A program made the translations under genes and the position numbers. From Dehalococcoidales bacterium (GTDB lineage: Bacteria > Chloroflexota > Dehalococcoidia > Dehalococcoidales > UBA5627), in assembly GCA_041656115.1 (NCBI GenBank), contig JBBAED010000002.1, forward strand, positions 1 to 64,000: a stretch of 64,000 nt of DNA, written 5' to 3'. Below the pieces are notes generated by a model, which was given only the letters and a program-made list of their open reading frames with translations, was not told the origin of the DNA and did no database searches. Each line of letters opens with the position of its first letter. The stretch's first letter is position 1. Positions 33,013 to 41,761 of the stretch are shown piece after piece.

Positions 33013-33722
33013 TTAGCGGTATTTACCAACTTTCTAAAATCTTCTAAACCCGGTATTGAACCAATTTCATAGAAGCGTTCTTTTACTTCAAAAGCCAATA
33101 ATTCTCTTTTGTCGATAAGGAAATTAAAAAGGCTCCCCAAATCACAGAAGGTACTTGAGGGGATTTCTGCAAGAACATCTTTACGGAAAATATTAACACC
33201 GTATTCAATATAATTCATTTCAAAAAGGGAATTAAGTTTATCGTATTTGATTACAAGATTATCTTTTACTGTGGTATTACTCGGAGAATAACAATTGTTA
33301 TTTTTGTAGACAGTCATAAGTGCACGCTTGTTATTGGATTTAAAAAGGCGTAAAGCCTCAGAGAAGTTTAAAGATATAAACGAATCACCGTAGATTGTAT
33401 AAAAAATATCGTCCAGCATTGATTCTGCATTTTTAAGCGCACCCGCCGTTCCGAGCGGTTTTTCTTCATAACTGTAATATATATCTAAACCAAAATCTTT
33501 TCCAGTACCAAAATATTCCTCGATTTGAGAACCCAAATGCCCCAAACAGATTAAAACTCTCTTAAATCCGTTTGCTTTAAGCATTTTCAGTTGGTATTCC
33601 ATAAACGGTTTGCCGTTAATCGGAATCATCGATTTTGGTTGGCAAACAGAAAGCTTACCCAGCCTGGTAGCAAGGCCACCGGCGATAATGACTATTTGAA
33701 GATCGTTCGAAGTATTTAGCAT
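33009..33722 (-). CDS. hddC: D-glycero-alpha-D-manno-heptose 1-phosphate guanylyltransferase HddC
   Basis: This 237-residue sugar-phosphate nucleotidyltransferase has the N-terminal loop AGGLATRLG at about 14-22, PKSMIPINGKPF, GTAGALKNAE and the metal-binding TIYGDSF. It would join the heptose 1-phosphate to GMP, giving GDP-D-glycero-alpha-D-manno-heptose. It is the first gene of the 17-gene glycan operon. A weak promoter may lie at 33773-33801 (TATACT with a 4/6 -35 box). Nucleotide specificity comes from context with hddA, gmhA and gmhB. Confidence 0.88.
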   Translation of the reverse strand: MLNTSNDLQIVIIAGGLATRLGKLSVCQPKSMIPINGKPFMEYQLKMLKANGFKRVLICLGHLGSQIEEYFGTGKDFGLDIYYSYEEKPLGTAGALKNAESMLDDIFYTIYGDSFISLNFSEALRLFKSNNKRALMTVYKNNNCYSPSNTTVKDNLVIKYDKLNSLFEMNYIEYGVNIFRKDVLAEIPSSTFCDLGSLFNFLIDKRELLAFEVKERFYEIGSIPGLEDFRKLVNTAK

Positions 33723-33831
33723 ATAATAATTTTTTACTAATCGTTAAATTTAAAAAAACCGATACAGATAACAGTATAATTAAGATGTTAAAAGATTGGG
33801 AACTTAAACAAGACGATTTGATTCCAGCCGT

Positions 33832-34458
33832 TTACTGCTTTGGTATTAGTACCCCAACAGGGCAGCGCTTAACACACTCCAAACAAAAATCACAATGGGT
33901 ACCGTTACCGAAATAAGCAATTTTAGTGGGATAACCTCGGTTAACATAATAGATATGACTGGCCCCGTAGATTTTTTCACAGGTTTGTATACAGATTCCG
34001 CAGCGAACGCATTTATTTGAATCATAATCCAAATAAGGGGTGAGGGGTTCTAACGGCAGTTTTTCCTGCGGAAATTTTAAATTTCTTACCCTGCGCCTGT
34101 CAATACGAAGATGCGCCATTATTCTTTGCAGTTCGCAATTTCCATTTGACGGACAACCGCTGCAAGTTGAGTGGTGGTCTGCAATTATCAGTTCAACAAT
34201 AGGACGTACAGCCGCATCCACCGCGGGAGATTTGGTATCGACAACCATGCCATCCTCAACCGGGGTACGGCAAGCAAGCGCTAATTTTGAACCGTTAATT
34301 TCTACTTGACATAAACGACATGCGCCGCTCGGGACAAGGTCCGGATTGTAACAAAGATGAGGGATATAAATGTTGTTGGCTAAAGCCACTTCCATTACAG
34401 TGGAGCCTTCATCGGCTTCAAATTGACTTCCGTTGATAGTTAAGCATATTTTATTCAT
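33832..34458 (-). CDS. NuoG/HoxU-like Fe-S subunit
   Basis: This 208-residue protein corresponds to the N-terminal Fe-S part of NuoG, without the molybdopterin-like domain. A [2Fe-2S] site is formed by Cys36, 47, 50 and 63. The His-Cys [4Fe-4S] site is in HHSTCSGCPSNGNCEL (95-110). Two [4Fe-4S] clusters are at 150-160 (CVRCGICIQTC) and 189-199 (CDFCLECVKRC). It would pass electrons between the NuoF-like flavin site and a partner that is not in the window. Its ATG overlaps the NuoF-like stop by 8 bp. Confidence 0.9.
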   Translation of the reverse strand: MNKICLTINGSQFEADEGSTVMEVALANNIYIPHLCYNPDLVPSGACRLCQVEINGSKLALACRTPVEDGMVVDTKSPAVDAAVRPIVELIIADHHSTCSGCPSNGNCELQRIMAHLRIDRRRVRNLKFPQEKLPLEPLTPYLDYDSNKCVRCGICIQTCEKIYGASHIYYVNRGYPTKIAYFGNGTHCDFCLECVKRCPVGVLIPKQ

Positions 34459-36148
34459 CGGCTTGTCCTCCGTTTACGAGGGATTGGCATATCCCGGCAG
34501 GGCATTTCTTATCGTTTATATGTGCTTCATATTCATTTCGGAAGTAACGCAATGTAGTTAAAACCGGATTGGGAGCGGTACGCCCCAATCCGCAAAGAGA
34601 AGTTTTAAATACCGATTCGCCAAGTTCCTGCAAAATATCGATATCCGCCATTTTGCCGTTACCCTTGGTAATATCATCCAAGATTTCAAACATTTGTTTT
34701 GTTCCGATACGACAGGGAAGGCATTGCCCGCAGGATTCATGTCTGGCAAAATCAAGGAAAAACCTTGCTACATCAACCATACAGGTATCTTCATCCAAAA
34801 CCACCATTCCGCCGGAACCCATAATTGAACCGGCATCCTTTAAGGTATCAAACGATACGGGAAGATTAAGGAGTTCCGCCGGCAGACAGCCCCCTGAGGG
34901 GCCTCCGGTCTGAACGGCTTTGAACTTCTTACCGTCCAAAACCCCGCCTCCGACATTATAAATAATTTCGTTTAGCGTCATTCCCATCGGGACTTCGATA
35001 AGTCCGCGATTGGTAACTTTACCGGTAAGGGCAAAGACTGCTGTACCTTTACAAGTATCGGTGCCGCGAGCAGCAAACCAATCGGCACCGTTTGTTATAA
35101 TTGAAGGAACATTTGCAAGCGTTTTAACATTATTAATATCGGTGGGTTGACCCCATAAACCGCTTTCAGCCGGATAGGGCGGGCGGTGCCTGGGCATTCC
35201 CCTTTCGCCCTCAATAGAAGCCAGAAGAGCCGTTTCTTCTCCGCAAACAAAGGCCCCGGCTCCTTCTCTAACTTCAACTTCAAAAGAAAAACTCGAACCG
35301 AGTATATTACTGCCCAGTAAACCGTATTCGCGCATTTGCTCAATCGCAACTTGGATTCTTTCAATAGCAAGGGGATACTCATCACGAATATAAATATAGC
35401 CGCGTTCACATCTATTAGCGTAAGCGGCAATTAACATCCCTTCAAGCACCGAATGCGGATCGCTTTCTAAAAGCGACCTGTCCATGTAAGCGCCGGGGTC
35501 ACCTTCATCGGCATTACATATCATATATTTTGGAAACGATTCCGAGTTATAACAATCTCTCCATTTAAGAGCGGTGGGGTAGCCCGCTCCACCCAATCCG
35601 CGTAACCCTGCTTTTTCAACCTCGTTAATAACCTCTTCCTGAGACATCTCAAGCGCTTTTGCCAAGCCTTTGTATCCCCCGCAGGCAATATATTGAGAAA
35701 TGTTTTCAGGGTTTATAACCCCGATATTTTTTAAAGCAACCCGTTCTTGGAACTTCATAAAATCAAGTTCAAAGAGATTAGGAATTCCGTTTATTTTTTC
35801 TCCCCAAGCACCGAGTGCCAAATCCGGACGATTGTTATCTTTTACAAGATAATCCGTTATTAACTCCGCCGCAGTTTGAGGGGTAAGGTTTTTATAGGTT
35901 ATGCGGGGTTGCCCCGGTTTTATAATATCAACCATCGGTTCGCAGTAACACATTCCAAGACAACCGGCTTTGTGGACTTTGGCCCTGATACGGTTTTTAA
36001 TAAGAGCGGATTCCATAGCCTTATAAACAGACAAAGCCCCGGCAGCTTCACCGCAAGTAGCCATACCGATAAATATTTGCGGGATAGAAGGATCCGTAAC
36101 ACTTTGCCATTCCTTTTCGGCTTCTAATCTGAAATCCTCTTTTATCAT
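34451..36148 (-). CDS. NuoF/HydB-like NAD(H)-binding flavoprotein subunit
   Basis: This 565-residue protein has an N-terminal thioredoxin-like [2Fe-2S] domain (TCGEAAGA, AGCLGMCYCEP; Cys 32, 63, 67, 69). The NADH/FMN domain has GLGGAGYPTALKW, NADEGDPGAYMDRSLLESDP and GEETALLASIEG. The [4Fe-4S] motif SCGQCLPCRIGTKQM is followed later by the distal Cys in SLCGLG. It ends shortly after KKCPAGICQSL, just where bifurcating HydB/HndC proteins continue into a 2[4Fe-4S] ferredoxin domain. That domain is missing here. It oxidises or reduces NAD(H) in a cytoplasmic complex with the NuoE- and NuoG-like proteins. Confidence 0.92.
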   Translation of the reverse strand: MIKEDFRLEAEKEWQSVTDPSIPQIFIGMATCGEAAGALSVYKAMESALIKNRIRAKVHKAGCLGMCYCEPMVDIIKPGQPRITYKNLTPQTAAELITDYLVKDNNRPDLALGAWGEKINGIPNLFELDFMKFQERVALKNIGVINPENISQYIACGGYKGLAKALEMSQEEVINEVEKAGLRGLGGAGYPTALKWRDCYNSESFPKYMICNADEGDPGAYMDRSLLESDPHSVLEGMLIAAYANRCERGYIYIRDEYPLAIERIQVAIEQMREYGLLGSNILGSSFSFEVEVREGAGAFVCGEETALLASIEGERGMPRHRPPYPAESGLWGQPTDINNVKTLANVPSIITNGADWFAARGTDTCKGTAVFALTGKVTNRGLIEVPMGMTLNEIIYNVGGGVLDGKKFKAVQTGGPSGGCLPAELLNLPVSFDTLKDAGSIMGSGGMVVLDEDTCMVDVARFFLDFARHESCGQCLPCRIGTKQMFEILDDITKGNGKMADIDILQELGESVFKTSLCGLGRTAPNPVLTTLRYFRNEYEAHINDKKCPAGICQSLVNGGQADE

Positions 36149-36174
36149 CCTTTACCTCCGCTGATTCAACCGAT

Positions 36175-36900
36175 CTATTTGTGGTTTTTCCCTTTTTTAC
36201 CGCTTCGTTGGAATTGCTTTGTCATTTTTTCGGTATCCATTTTCCCGTAGGGCTCACCGTTTACGGTAATAACAGGTGCGAGCGCACAACAGCCAACGCA
36301 GGCAACAGTATCAAGTGTATATTCGTTATCCTCAGAGGTCTCCCCGTTTTTGATGCCTAATAATTTCTCGGCTTCCCTTGTTAAGAGAGGGGCTCCGGTA
36401 ATATGACAAGCGGTTCCGGTACAAATGCAGACATGTTTTCTTCCGGGAGGGGTGAGCCTGAATGATTTATAAAAAGAAGCTACCGAACGAATATGACCGA
36501 TAGAAAGATTAAGATATTTGGAAATATGGTCTAGCATATATTCGGGGAGGTAGCCGAAATTGGATTGAAGCTCAATTAAAGCCGGAACCAAACCGCTTTT
36601 ATCGCCGTCGTAGTAAGAAAGAACAATGCCTAACCTCAAATATTTAAAGAGAGGGATACTGACCGGACACTCCGCAGTACAATCGCCGCAATCATCGCAG
36701 GCATCGATTCCGTGCTTTTTGGCATCTGCGAAACGTCCGGCTTTAATATCTTCAAGTAAAATTGCCGGCCACAACCCTTGAGGACAAACTTCCAAACATA
36801 TTCCGCAATCTATACAGGGGCTTTCTTTTGCCCCTTTTTGATCATATTTCTTGTCCTCTCTTTTCTTAAAAAAGGGCAGCACAGATGCAATTTTACTCAT
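36175..36900 (-). CDS. NuoE-like subunit fused to an RnfC-like 2[4Fe-4S] domain
   Basis: This 241-residue protein is a fusion. Residues 29-78 hold two [4Fe-4S] motifs, CIDCGICLEVCP and CDDCGDCTAECP, separated by a spacer QGLWPAILLEDIKAGRFADA. The pattern and the following SIPLFKYLRLG resemble the ferredoxin part of RnfC. From about 105 onwards it is a NuoE/HydC thioredoxin-like [2Fe-2S] protein with Cys160, 165, 201 and 205 (CTGTAC, CVGCC). It is the first gene of the E-F-G module and has a good promoter. The extra clusters probably link the complex to a ferredoxin-type or membrane partner. Confidence 0.9.
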   Translation of the reverse strand: MSKIASVLPFFKKREDKKYDQKGAKESPCIDCGICLEVCPQGLWPAILLEDIKAGRFADAKKHGIDACDDCGDCTAECPVSIPLFKYLRLGIVLSYYDGDKSGLVPALIELQSNFGYLPEYMLDHISKYLNLSIGHIRSVASFYKSFRLTPPGRKHVCICTGTACHITGAPLLTREAEKLLGIKNGETSEDNEYTLDTVACVGCCALAPVITVNGEPYGKMDTEKMTKQFQRSGKKGKNHK

Positions 36901-37003
36901 TTTTCAACTTACCTTAGGAATAATTACCTTGGGATAAAAACAAAACATATTCAATTATCACATTCTATGTCAGACAAATCAAAAAATCATGCAAACATCA
37001 ACC

Positions 37004-37032
37004 ATTATAATACAAAACGAATATTTTGTCAG
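37004..37032 (-). promoter_or_regulatory. Promoter of the nuoE/F/G-like operon
   Basis: On the minus strand CTGACA (37032-37027) is followed after 17 bases by a perfect TATAAT (37009-37004). The predicted leader to the ATG at 36900 is about 95 bases. Confidence 0.72.
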
Positions 37033-37120
37033 TATTAATTTAGAGAGCTCCAAGCCCTTGAATTCCTTGGTTTTCCGAGGCTTGAAAATAAAATTTTAGC
37101 TATAAAAAAACCGAAAAGCC

Positions 37121-37148
37121 TTGACAGTGCGGGAATAATTATTATATT
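37121..37148 (+). promoter_or_regulatory. Promoter of the mgsD gene
   Basis: Perfect TTGACA at 37121-37126, then 16 bases and TATATT at 37143-37148. The leader to the ATG is about 170 bases. I saw no riboswitch or terminator in it. Confidence 0.72.
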
Positions 37149-37327
37149 GTTACTTAGAATCAATTGTTTGATTGTTGTCATAACTCTGCCTCTGTTTACA
37201 TCATTTCCAATAACCTAAAATTCAAAATAATATCAAGAAATCAGATGTAGGTTATCATGGCGATATAAGTACTTACAGATTCGTTTCAGATATTACTTAC
37301 CGAAACTGTAAGGGGAGAATAGGTATA

Positions 37328-39391
37328 ATGCATTTTGAAGCCATTAGACCTGCCGATCATATCGGGCCGGTTAAAATCCACGATGTTTATCGTGCGCTTG
37401 AATTGGATTCGGGGCTAAATTCAAGCTCCCTTGCCCAAGATATCACGGGAACACGCCGCATAACTCGTGAAGCCTGTGCCGCCATTGAACAAAAAATGGC
37501 AATTGTACTACCTATTAAAAATGAGGATTTAAAGGTTTTTGAGGGTGTTTTAAGTGGGATTCCTCACGATTGTCTTATGGTTATAATCTCCAATAGCAGC
37601 CCCGATTATTTTAAAAGCGAAAAAGATATCGTAAGCAGGTTTTGCAGCCTTAACAACAGGCAAGCCCTGGTTATTCACCAAAAGGACCCTGATTTAGCCA
37701 ACGCATTCACATTTGCCGGATACCCTGATATCGTTGATGAAGACGGCATTATTCGCAGCGGTAAAAGTGAAGGAATGATAATCGGTATCGTAATGTCCGC
37801 AATAATGGGCAAGGAATATGTTGGGTTTATAGACACCGACAATTATATCCCGGGTGCGGTATTGGAATATGTTAGGCATTATGCGGCGGGGTTTAGCATG
37901 GCCGAATCGCCCTATGCAATGGTACGTATTTTATGGCGCTACAAACCTAAGTTAATCGGAGATCTTTACTTTAAAAAATGGGGGCGCGTTTCAGAAATAA
38001 GCAATCGCTTTATTAATGCGCTTCTTTCAAGCAAAGGCCGCTTTGAAACCGAAGTAATTAAAACCGCCAATGCCGGAGAACATGCGATGAGTTTGGCGCT
38101 GGCAATGAGGCTGACTTACGGCTCGGGTTATGCTGTTGAAACACAGGAGTTAATCTCTATCCTTGAAAACTTTAGCGGTATTTTAGGCCCAACCGAGGTT
38201 GATATTACCGAAAAGGGGGTTGAAATTATACAAACCGAGTCGATAAACCCGCATTTGCATGCCGAAAAAGGTGATGACCACCTGTTGCAAGAAATGTTGC
38301 TCCCCAGCCTTTCGGTTATTTACTACAGCCCACTTTGTGAAGAAAAAACAAAAGAAATGATTAAAAAGCAACTTGTAGATATGGAATGCATTAAAGAAGG
38401 AGAAGAGGTTCCTTACATACACCTTATTGCACCGCCGCAAAATATTGACCTTTCAATGTTTGCCGATAATATCGAGAATATCATGCCGAAATTTGTTGTA
38501 CCCGAAAAATCGCTTTACAAAATAGCCGTTAACAGAACTAAAAAACCGGACTCAGCTCAAAAGATACTGATTACCGATTTAGACGGAACCCTGCTTGATT
38601 CGCAGAATTATTCTTATACGTCGGCACTTGATGCAATTCGAAAATTGCAAAAAACAGAAATACCGATTGTATTTTGTTCTTCAAAAACATACTCTGAACA
38701 AGAAGTCTACCGCGATGAGCTAGGCATTAATGACCCGTTCATAGTTGAAAACGGCGGTGCTATGTATGTCCCCAAAGATTATTTCAGATTGCCGTTTTCT
38801 TATGACAAAGTTGTCGCCGATTATCTCGTAATTGAGCTTGGTACACCTTATCAAGAATTGCGCCACAGACTTAAGGAAGCGTTAGATAAAGCCTATCGTT
38901 ACATCGAAGAAAACGATTTGGGGGAATTAAATCTTAACGGGTTTGGCGATATGACTGTTGAAGATGTTGCCAAAGAAACCGGATTGGGATTAAAAATGGC
39001 TGCACTTGCCAAGCAAAGGGAATACAGCGAAACACTAACAATAAAAGGGAGTAAAAGGGCTACCGAAGCGGTAATTGAATCCATCAAAAATGCGGGAATG
39101 TCTTGTGTGTTTGGCGGCAGATTTTACGGAGTAACTGCAGGAAACGACAAGGGAAAAGCGGTCAAAGTGCTTTTGGAGCTCTTTAAAATGAATTACGGGA
39201 CAGTTACATCATACGGGATAGGGAATAGTGAAAATGATTTAAAATTGCTTGCCGAAACCGATTTTAGAATGTTAGTTCAAGGACAGGATAAAAGATGGAG
39301 CCGGATGAATATATCCGACCTTTACAAGGTTAGAGGGATTGGTCCGGAAGGTTGGAGTAAGGCAGTCGATATAATAATCTCAAAACCGTAA
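37328..39391 (+). CDS. mgsD: Bifunctional mannosyl-3-phosphoglycerate synthase/phosphatase
   Basis: This 687-residue fusion makes the compatible solute mannosylglycerate in two steps, from GDP-mannose plus 3-phosphoglycerate and then dephosphorylation. The N-terminal part up to about 390 is the GT55 synthase (MHFEAIRPADHIGPVKIHDV, NSSPDYFKSEKDIVSRFC, GFIDTDNYIPGAV). The C-terminal HAD phosphatase begins at about 414 with ITDLDGTLLDS and ends with YGIGNSENDLKLLAETDF. The same fusion is characterised in Dehalococcoides. RBS aggggag lies before the ATG. The gene is monocistronic, with its own promoter and a terminator behind it, which suits osmotic control. Confidence 0.95.
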   Translation: MHFEAIRPADHIGPVKIHDVYRALELDSGLNSSSLAQDITGTRRITREACAAIEQKMAIVLPIKNEDLKVFEGVLSGIPHDCLMVIISNSSPDYFKSEKDIVSRFCSLNNRQALVIHQKDPDLANAFTFAGYPDIVDEDGIIRSGKSEGMIIGIVMSAIMGKEYVGFIDTDNYIPGAVLEYVRHYAAGFSMAESPYAMVRILWRYKPKLIGDLYFKKWGRVSEISNRFINALLSSKGRFETEVIKTANAGEHAMSLALAMRLTYGSGYAVETQELISILENFSGILGPTEVDITEKGVEIIQTESINPHLHAEKGDDHLLQEMLLPSLSVIYYSPLCEEKTKEMIKKQLVDMECIKEGEEVPYIHLIAPPQNIDLSMFADNIENIMPKFVVPEKSLYKIAVNRTKKPDSAQKILITDLDGTLLDSQNYSYTSALDAIRKLQKTEIPIVFCSSKTYSEQEVYRDELGINDPFIVENGGAMYVPKDYFRLPFSYDKVVADYLVIELGTPYQELRHRLKEALDKAYRYIEENDLGELNLNGFGDMTVEDVAKETGLGLKMAALAKQREYSETLTIKGSKRATEAVIESIKNAGMSCVFGGRFYGVTAGNDKGKAVKVLLELFKMNYGTVTSYGIGNSENDLKLLAETDFRMLVQGQDKRWSRMNISDLYKVRGIGPEGWSKAVDIIISKP

Positions 39392-39483
39392 TTATCTAAA
39401 ATGTTCCAACCCTTCCATTTTGAAACAAGCGATATCAAAAATGTATGCATATCGCAAGACCGAGTCGTTTAGTATCCGTAACA

Positions 39484-39517
39484 AAAAGAGCTTCCGGCCT
39501 AAATCGGAAGCTCTTTT
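39484..39517. terminator. Bidirectional terminator between mgsD and gap
   Basis: The 13-base arms aaaagagcttccg and cggaagctctttt enclose an eight-base loop. The A/T ends give a U-tail in both directions, as expected between convergent genes. Confidence 0.88.
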
Positions 39518-39545
39518 ACATATTCTTTAAACTGTTCTAAAAATG

Positions 39546-40553
39546 TTACTTAGTTTTGGTAATAAAAGCGGCCAAATCGGCTAAACGACAGCAGTAACCC
39601 CACTCATTATCGTACCAAGAAAGTACTTTGACCATGTTACCTTCCATAACCATGGTATTCGGGGCATCAACAATTGAACTGAAGGTTGTTCCTTTAAAAT
39701 CGGAGCTTACCAGCGGCTCTGTGTTATAACCCAATATCCCCTTCAAATTACCTTCCGAGGCAGCCTTAAGGGCGTTATTAACGGCATCGACATCGGTTTC
39801 CTTTTCTGTTTCGGCCACCAAATCAACAATGGAAACGGTTTGAGTCGGCACCCTTAATGCCAAACCGTGCAGTTTACCTTTTAATTCCGGTAAAACCAGG
39901 GAAATTGCCTTCGCCGCACCGGTAGTAGTCGGTACCATGTTTTCGGCAGCGGCACGCGCACGCCTTAAATCTTTATGGTACATATCTTGGAGCCGCTGAT
40001 CGTTTGTATAAGCATGAATCGTAGTCATCAGCCCCTTAACAATTCCAAACTCTTGGTGCAAAACCTTAGCAACAGGTGCCAAACAGTTAGTTGTGCAAGA
40101 AGCATTCGAAATAATGTGATGTTTTTCGGCGTCGTATTTATCTTCGTTAACTCCCAGCACAATAGTTATATCTTCATTTTTGGCAGGGGCGGATATAATA
40201 ACCTTTTTAACGCTGCCGCGCTTGTGTGCGGCGGCTTTTTCACCGTCGGTAAAAATACCGGTAGATTCAATTACGACGTCAACATCGTAATCTGACCAAG
40301 GAATTTGGGCAGGGTCTCTCTCTGATAAAACCTGGATTTTTTTGTTATCAACCGATATAAAACCCTCTTCGGATTCGACATTACCCTTATAAGGTCCGTA
40401 AACACTGTCCCATTTAAGAAGATGAGCGTTTGTTTTGGCGTCCGTAAGGTCATTAATGGCTACCACTTCAAGGTCTTTGGAATGATATTCGTTAATCGTC
40501 CTTAGAACCAACCTGCCAATCCTGCCAAATCCGTTTATTCCGATTCTTGTCAC
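39546..40553 (-). CDS. gap: Glyceraldehyde-3-phosphate dehydrogenase, type I
   Basis: This 335-residue enzyme interconverts glyceraldehyde 3-phosphate and 1,3-bisphosphoglycerate with NAD(P) in central carbon metabolism. The N-terminal Rossmann motif is INGFGRIGR, with NDL (Asp35) favouring NAD. The catalytic Cys153 is in NASCTTNCLAP, and the substrate-binding LRVPTQTVSIVDL and C-terminal WYDNEWGYCCR are intact. It is 12 bp downstream of the HgdB-like gene and probably co-transcribed with it. Confidence 0.97.
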   Translation of the reverse strand: MTRIGINGFGRIGRLVLRTINEYHSKDLEVVAINDLTDAKTNAHLLKWDSVYGPYKGNVESEEGFISVDNKKIQVLSERDPAQIPWSDYDVDVVIESTGIFTDGEKAAAHKRGSVKKVIISAPAKNEDITIVLGVNEDKYDAEKHHIISNASCTTNCLAPVAKVLHQEFGIVKGLMTTIHAYTNDQRLQDMYHKDLRRARAAAENMVPTTTGAAKAISLVLPELKGKLHGLALRVPTQTVSIVDLVAETEKETDVDAVNNALKAASEGNLKGILGYNTEPLVSSDFKGTTFSSIVDAPNTMVMEGNMVKVLSWYDNEWGYCCRLADLAAFITKTK

Positions 40554-40565
40554 TTTATCCTCCCT

Positions 40566-41582
40566 TTAATTATTAATTAAATCCGTGTTCGGTTTAGGTT
40601 TGCGCTTCAGCATATCAATAAAAGCTTCAATTCGTGTTCGGTTATGCTGGTCAAGATAAAACTTATCGTTGCCCTCAAGTGTTAACATCGGTAATTTCAG
40701 GGCGTCTTTGAATATAATACCACCAATCCCTCTGTAACAGAAAGTTTGGACATAATGAATGATTCCGTCAATTTGTCTCTTTTCAAGTTCTTTTTGAATG
40801 TCGTTAGTTCTGTCTTTAATGGAATACGGATAAGTATAAATACTGTACTGTTCCGCCAAAGAATTGACCGGTTGAATCATCGCAAATTGGCGTTGTATTT
40901 CGTTGTAAACTATCCTGGCGCCGTTATTTTCAAGAAAACGGTATAAATCGCTTCCGTAGACCGACGGAACTCCGATATAAGCCAAGCGAACATAATCTTT
41001 GGAATAGGGTTCGCGCTTTTCGGCCTTTTTAATAACCGCAGTAATATCTTTCGTATATTGTTTATAATCCCGGTTAAAATCGGAGGCGGATACCAACCAT
41101 AAATGATTCTCAAAACCGCTCACTTTATTATCTTGCCAGGTAAGCTTATCCAGTTTATCGGCCAATTTACGAGAGGGTTCTAATCTTTTACGAACATTTT
41201 CGGCTGCTTGGAGCGTTGTGCCGAGTTGTGTTGCCAGCTTAGTAAGGGTATCTTGCATTTCGTTAATATCGGCCTCTTTGGGATAGGCGAAAGGGATTGT
41301 TTCCAAACCGCGATATCGAAGCACTTCCATTAGCATTTCGGTATTTGAGCAATCTCCGCTTGTGACACACATAATTGTGTCGATATCGTATTCCATACAA
41401 ACACCGTACATGCCTTTGGTCCATCCGCAACAATTAATCGGGAAACCGTCTTTTTCAGCCCTTTTAATCAAATGCTCGGGGTCGGGGTCTCCGACAAAGA
41501 TATTATTAAGGTCAATCGGCTGATATCCGGCGGCAATTAAAACCTCAATGGGGACATTGGTTGTTATCCCTATTTTTTTCAC
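40566..41582 (-). CDS. 2-hydroxyacyl-CoA dehydratase (HgdB/FldC/BcrB) family protein
   Basis: This 338-residue protein is of the family that includes subunits of 2-hydroxyacyl-CoA dehydratases and class I benzoyl-CoA reductases. Likely [4Fe-4S] ligands are among Cys51, Cys52, Cys72, Cys78 and the Cys of FCYRGIGG. The C-terminal LTLEGNDKF followed by RTRIEAFIDML is the family signature. A GTG start has AAGGA seven bases upstream. Normally two related subunits and an ATP-dependent activator (HgdC) are needed, and none of these is in the window. Its substrate is unknown and it sits between gap and eno. Confidence 0.85.
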   Translation of the reverse strand: MKKIGITTNVPIEVLIAAGYQPIDLNNIFVGDPDPEHLIKRAEKDGFPINCCGWTKGMYGVCMEYDIDTIMCVTSGDCSNTEMLMEVLRYRGLETIPFAYPKEADINEMQDTLTKLATQLGTTLQAAENVRKRLEPSRKLADKLDKLTWQDNKVSGFENHLWLVSASDFNRDYKQYTKDITAVIKKAEKREPYSKDYVRLAYIGVPSVYGSDLYRFLENNGARIVYNEIQRQFAMIQPVNSLAEQYSIYTYPYSIKDRTNDIQKELEKRQIDGIIHYVQTFCYRGIGGIIFKDALKLPMLTLEGNDKFYLDQHNRTRIEAFIDMLKRKPKPNTDLINN

Positions 41583-41761
41583 AAAACTATCCTTTAGGCT
41601 TTCGTAAGTTAATTCAAGGGTTAAGATTTCAGGTTTACTTGTCTGTCTTCAAGTTACGCTATTGATTCTCCCGCTAAGCAATAAAAAGACAGAGCACAGA
41701 AACTTTTCACAAAGCCGGGTTGCCGCGGAGTTTATCTTTAGCTATAACCTGTTTTATAACG

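Noticed and set aside
36901..37327. tRNA or other RNA gene in the divergent gap
   Set aside because: No cloverleaf or TTCGAAT-type T-loop is visible. The gap is accounted for by two divergent promoters and their leaders.
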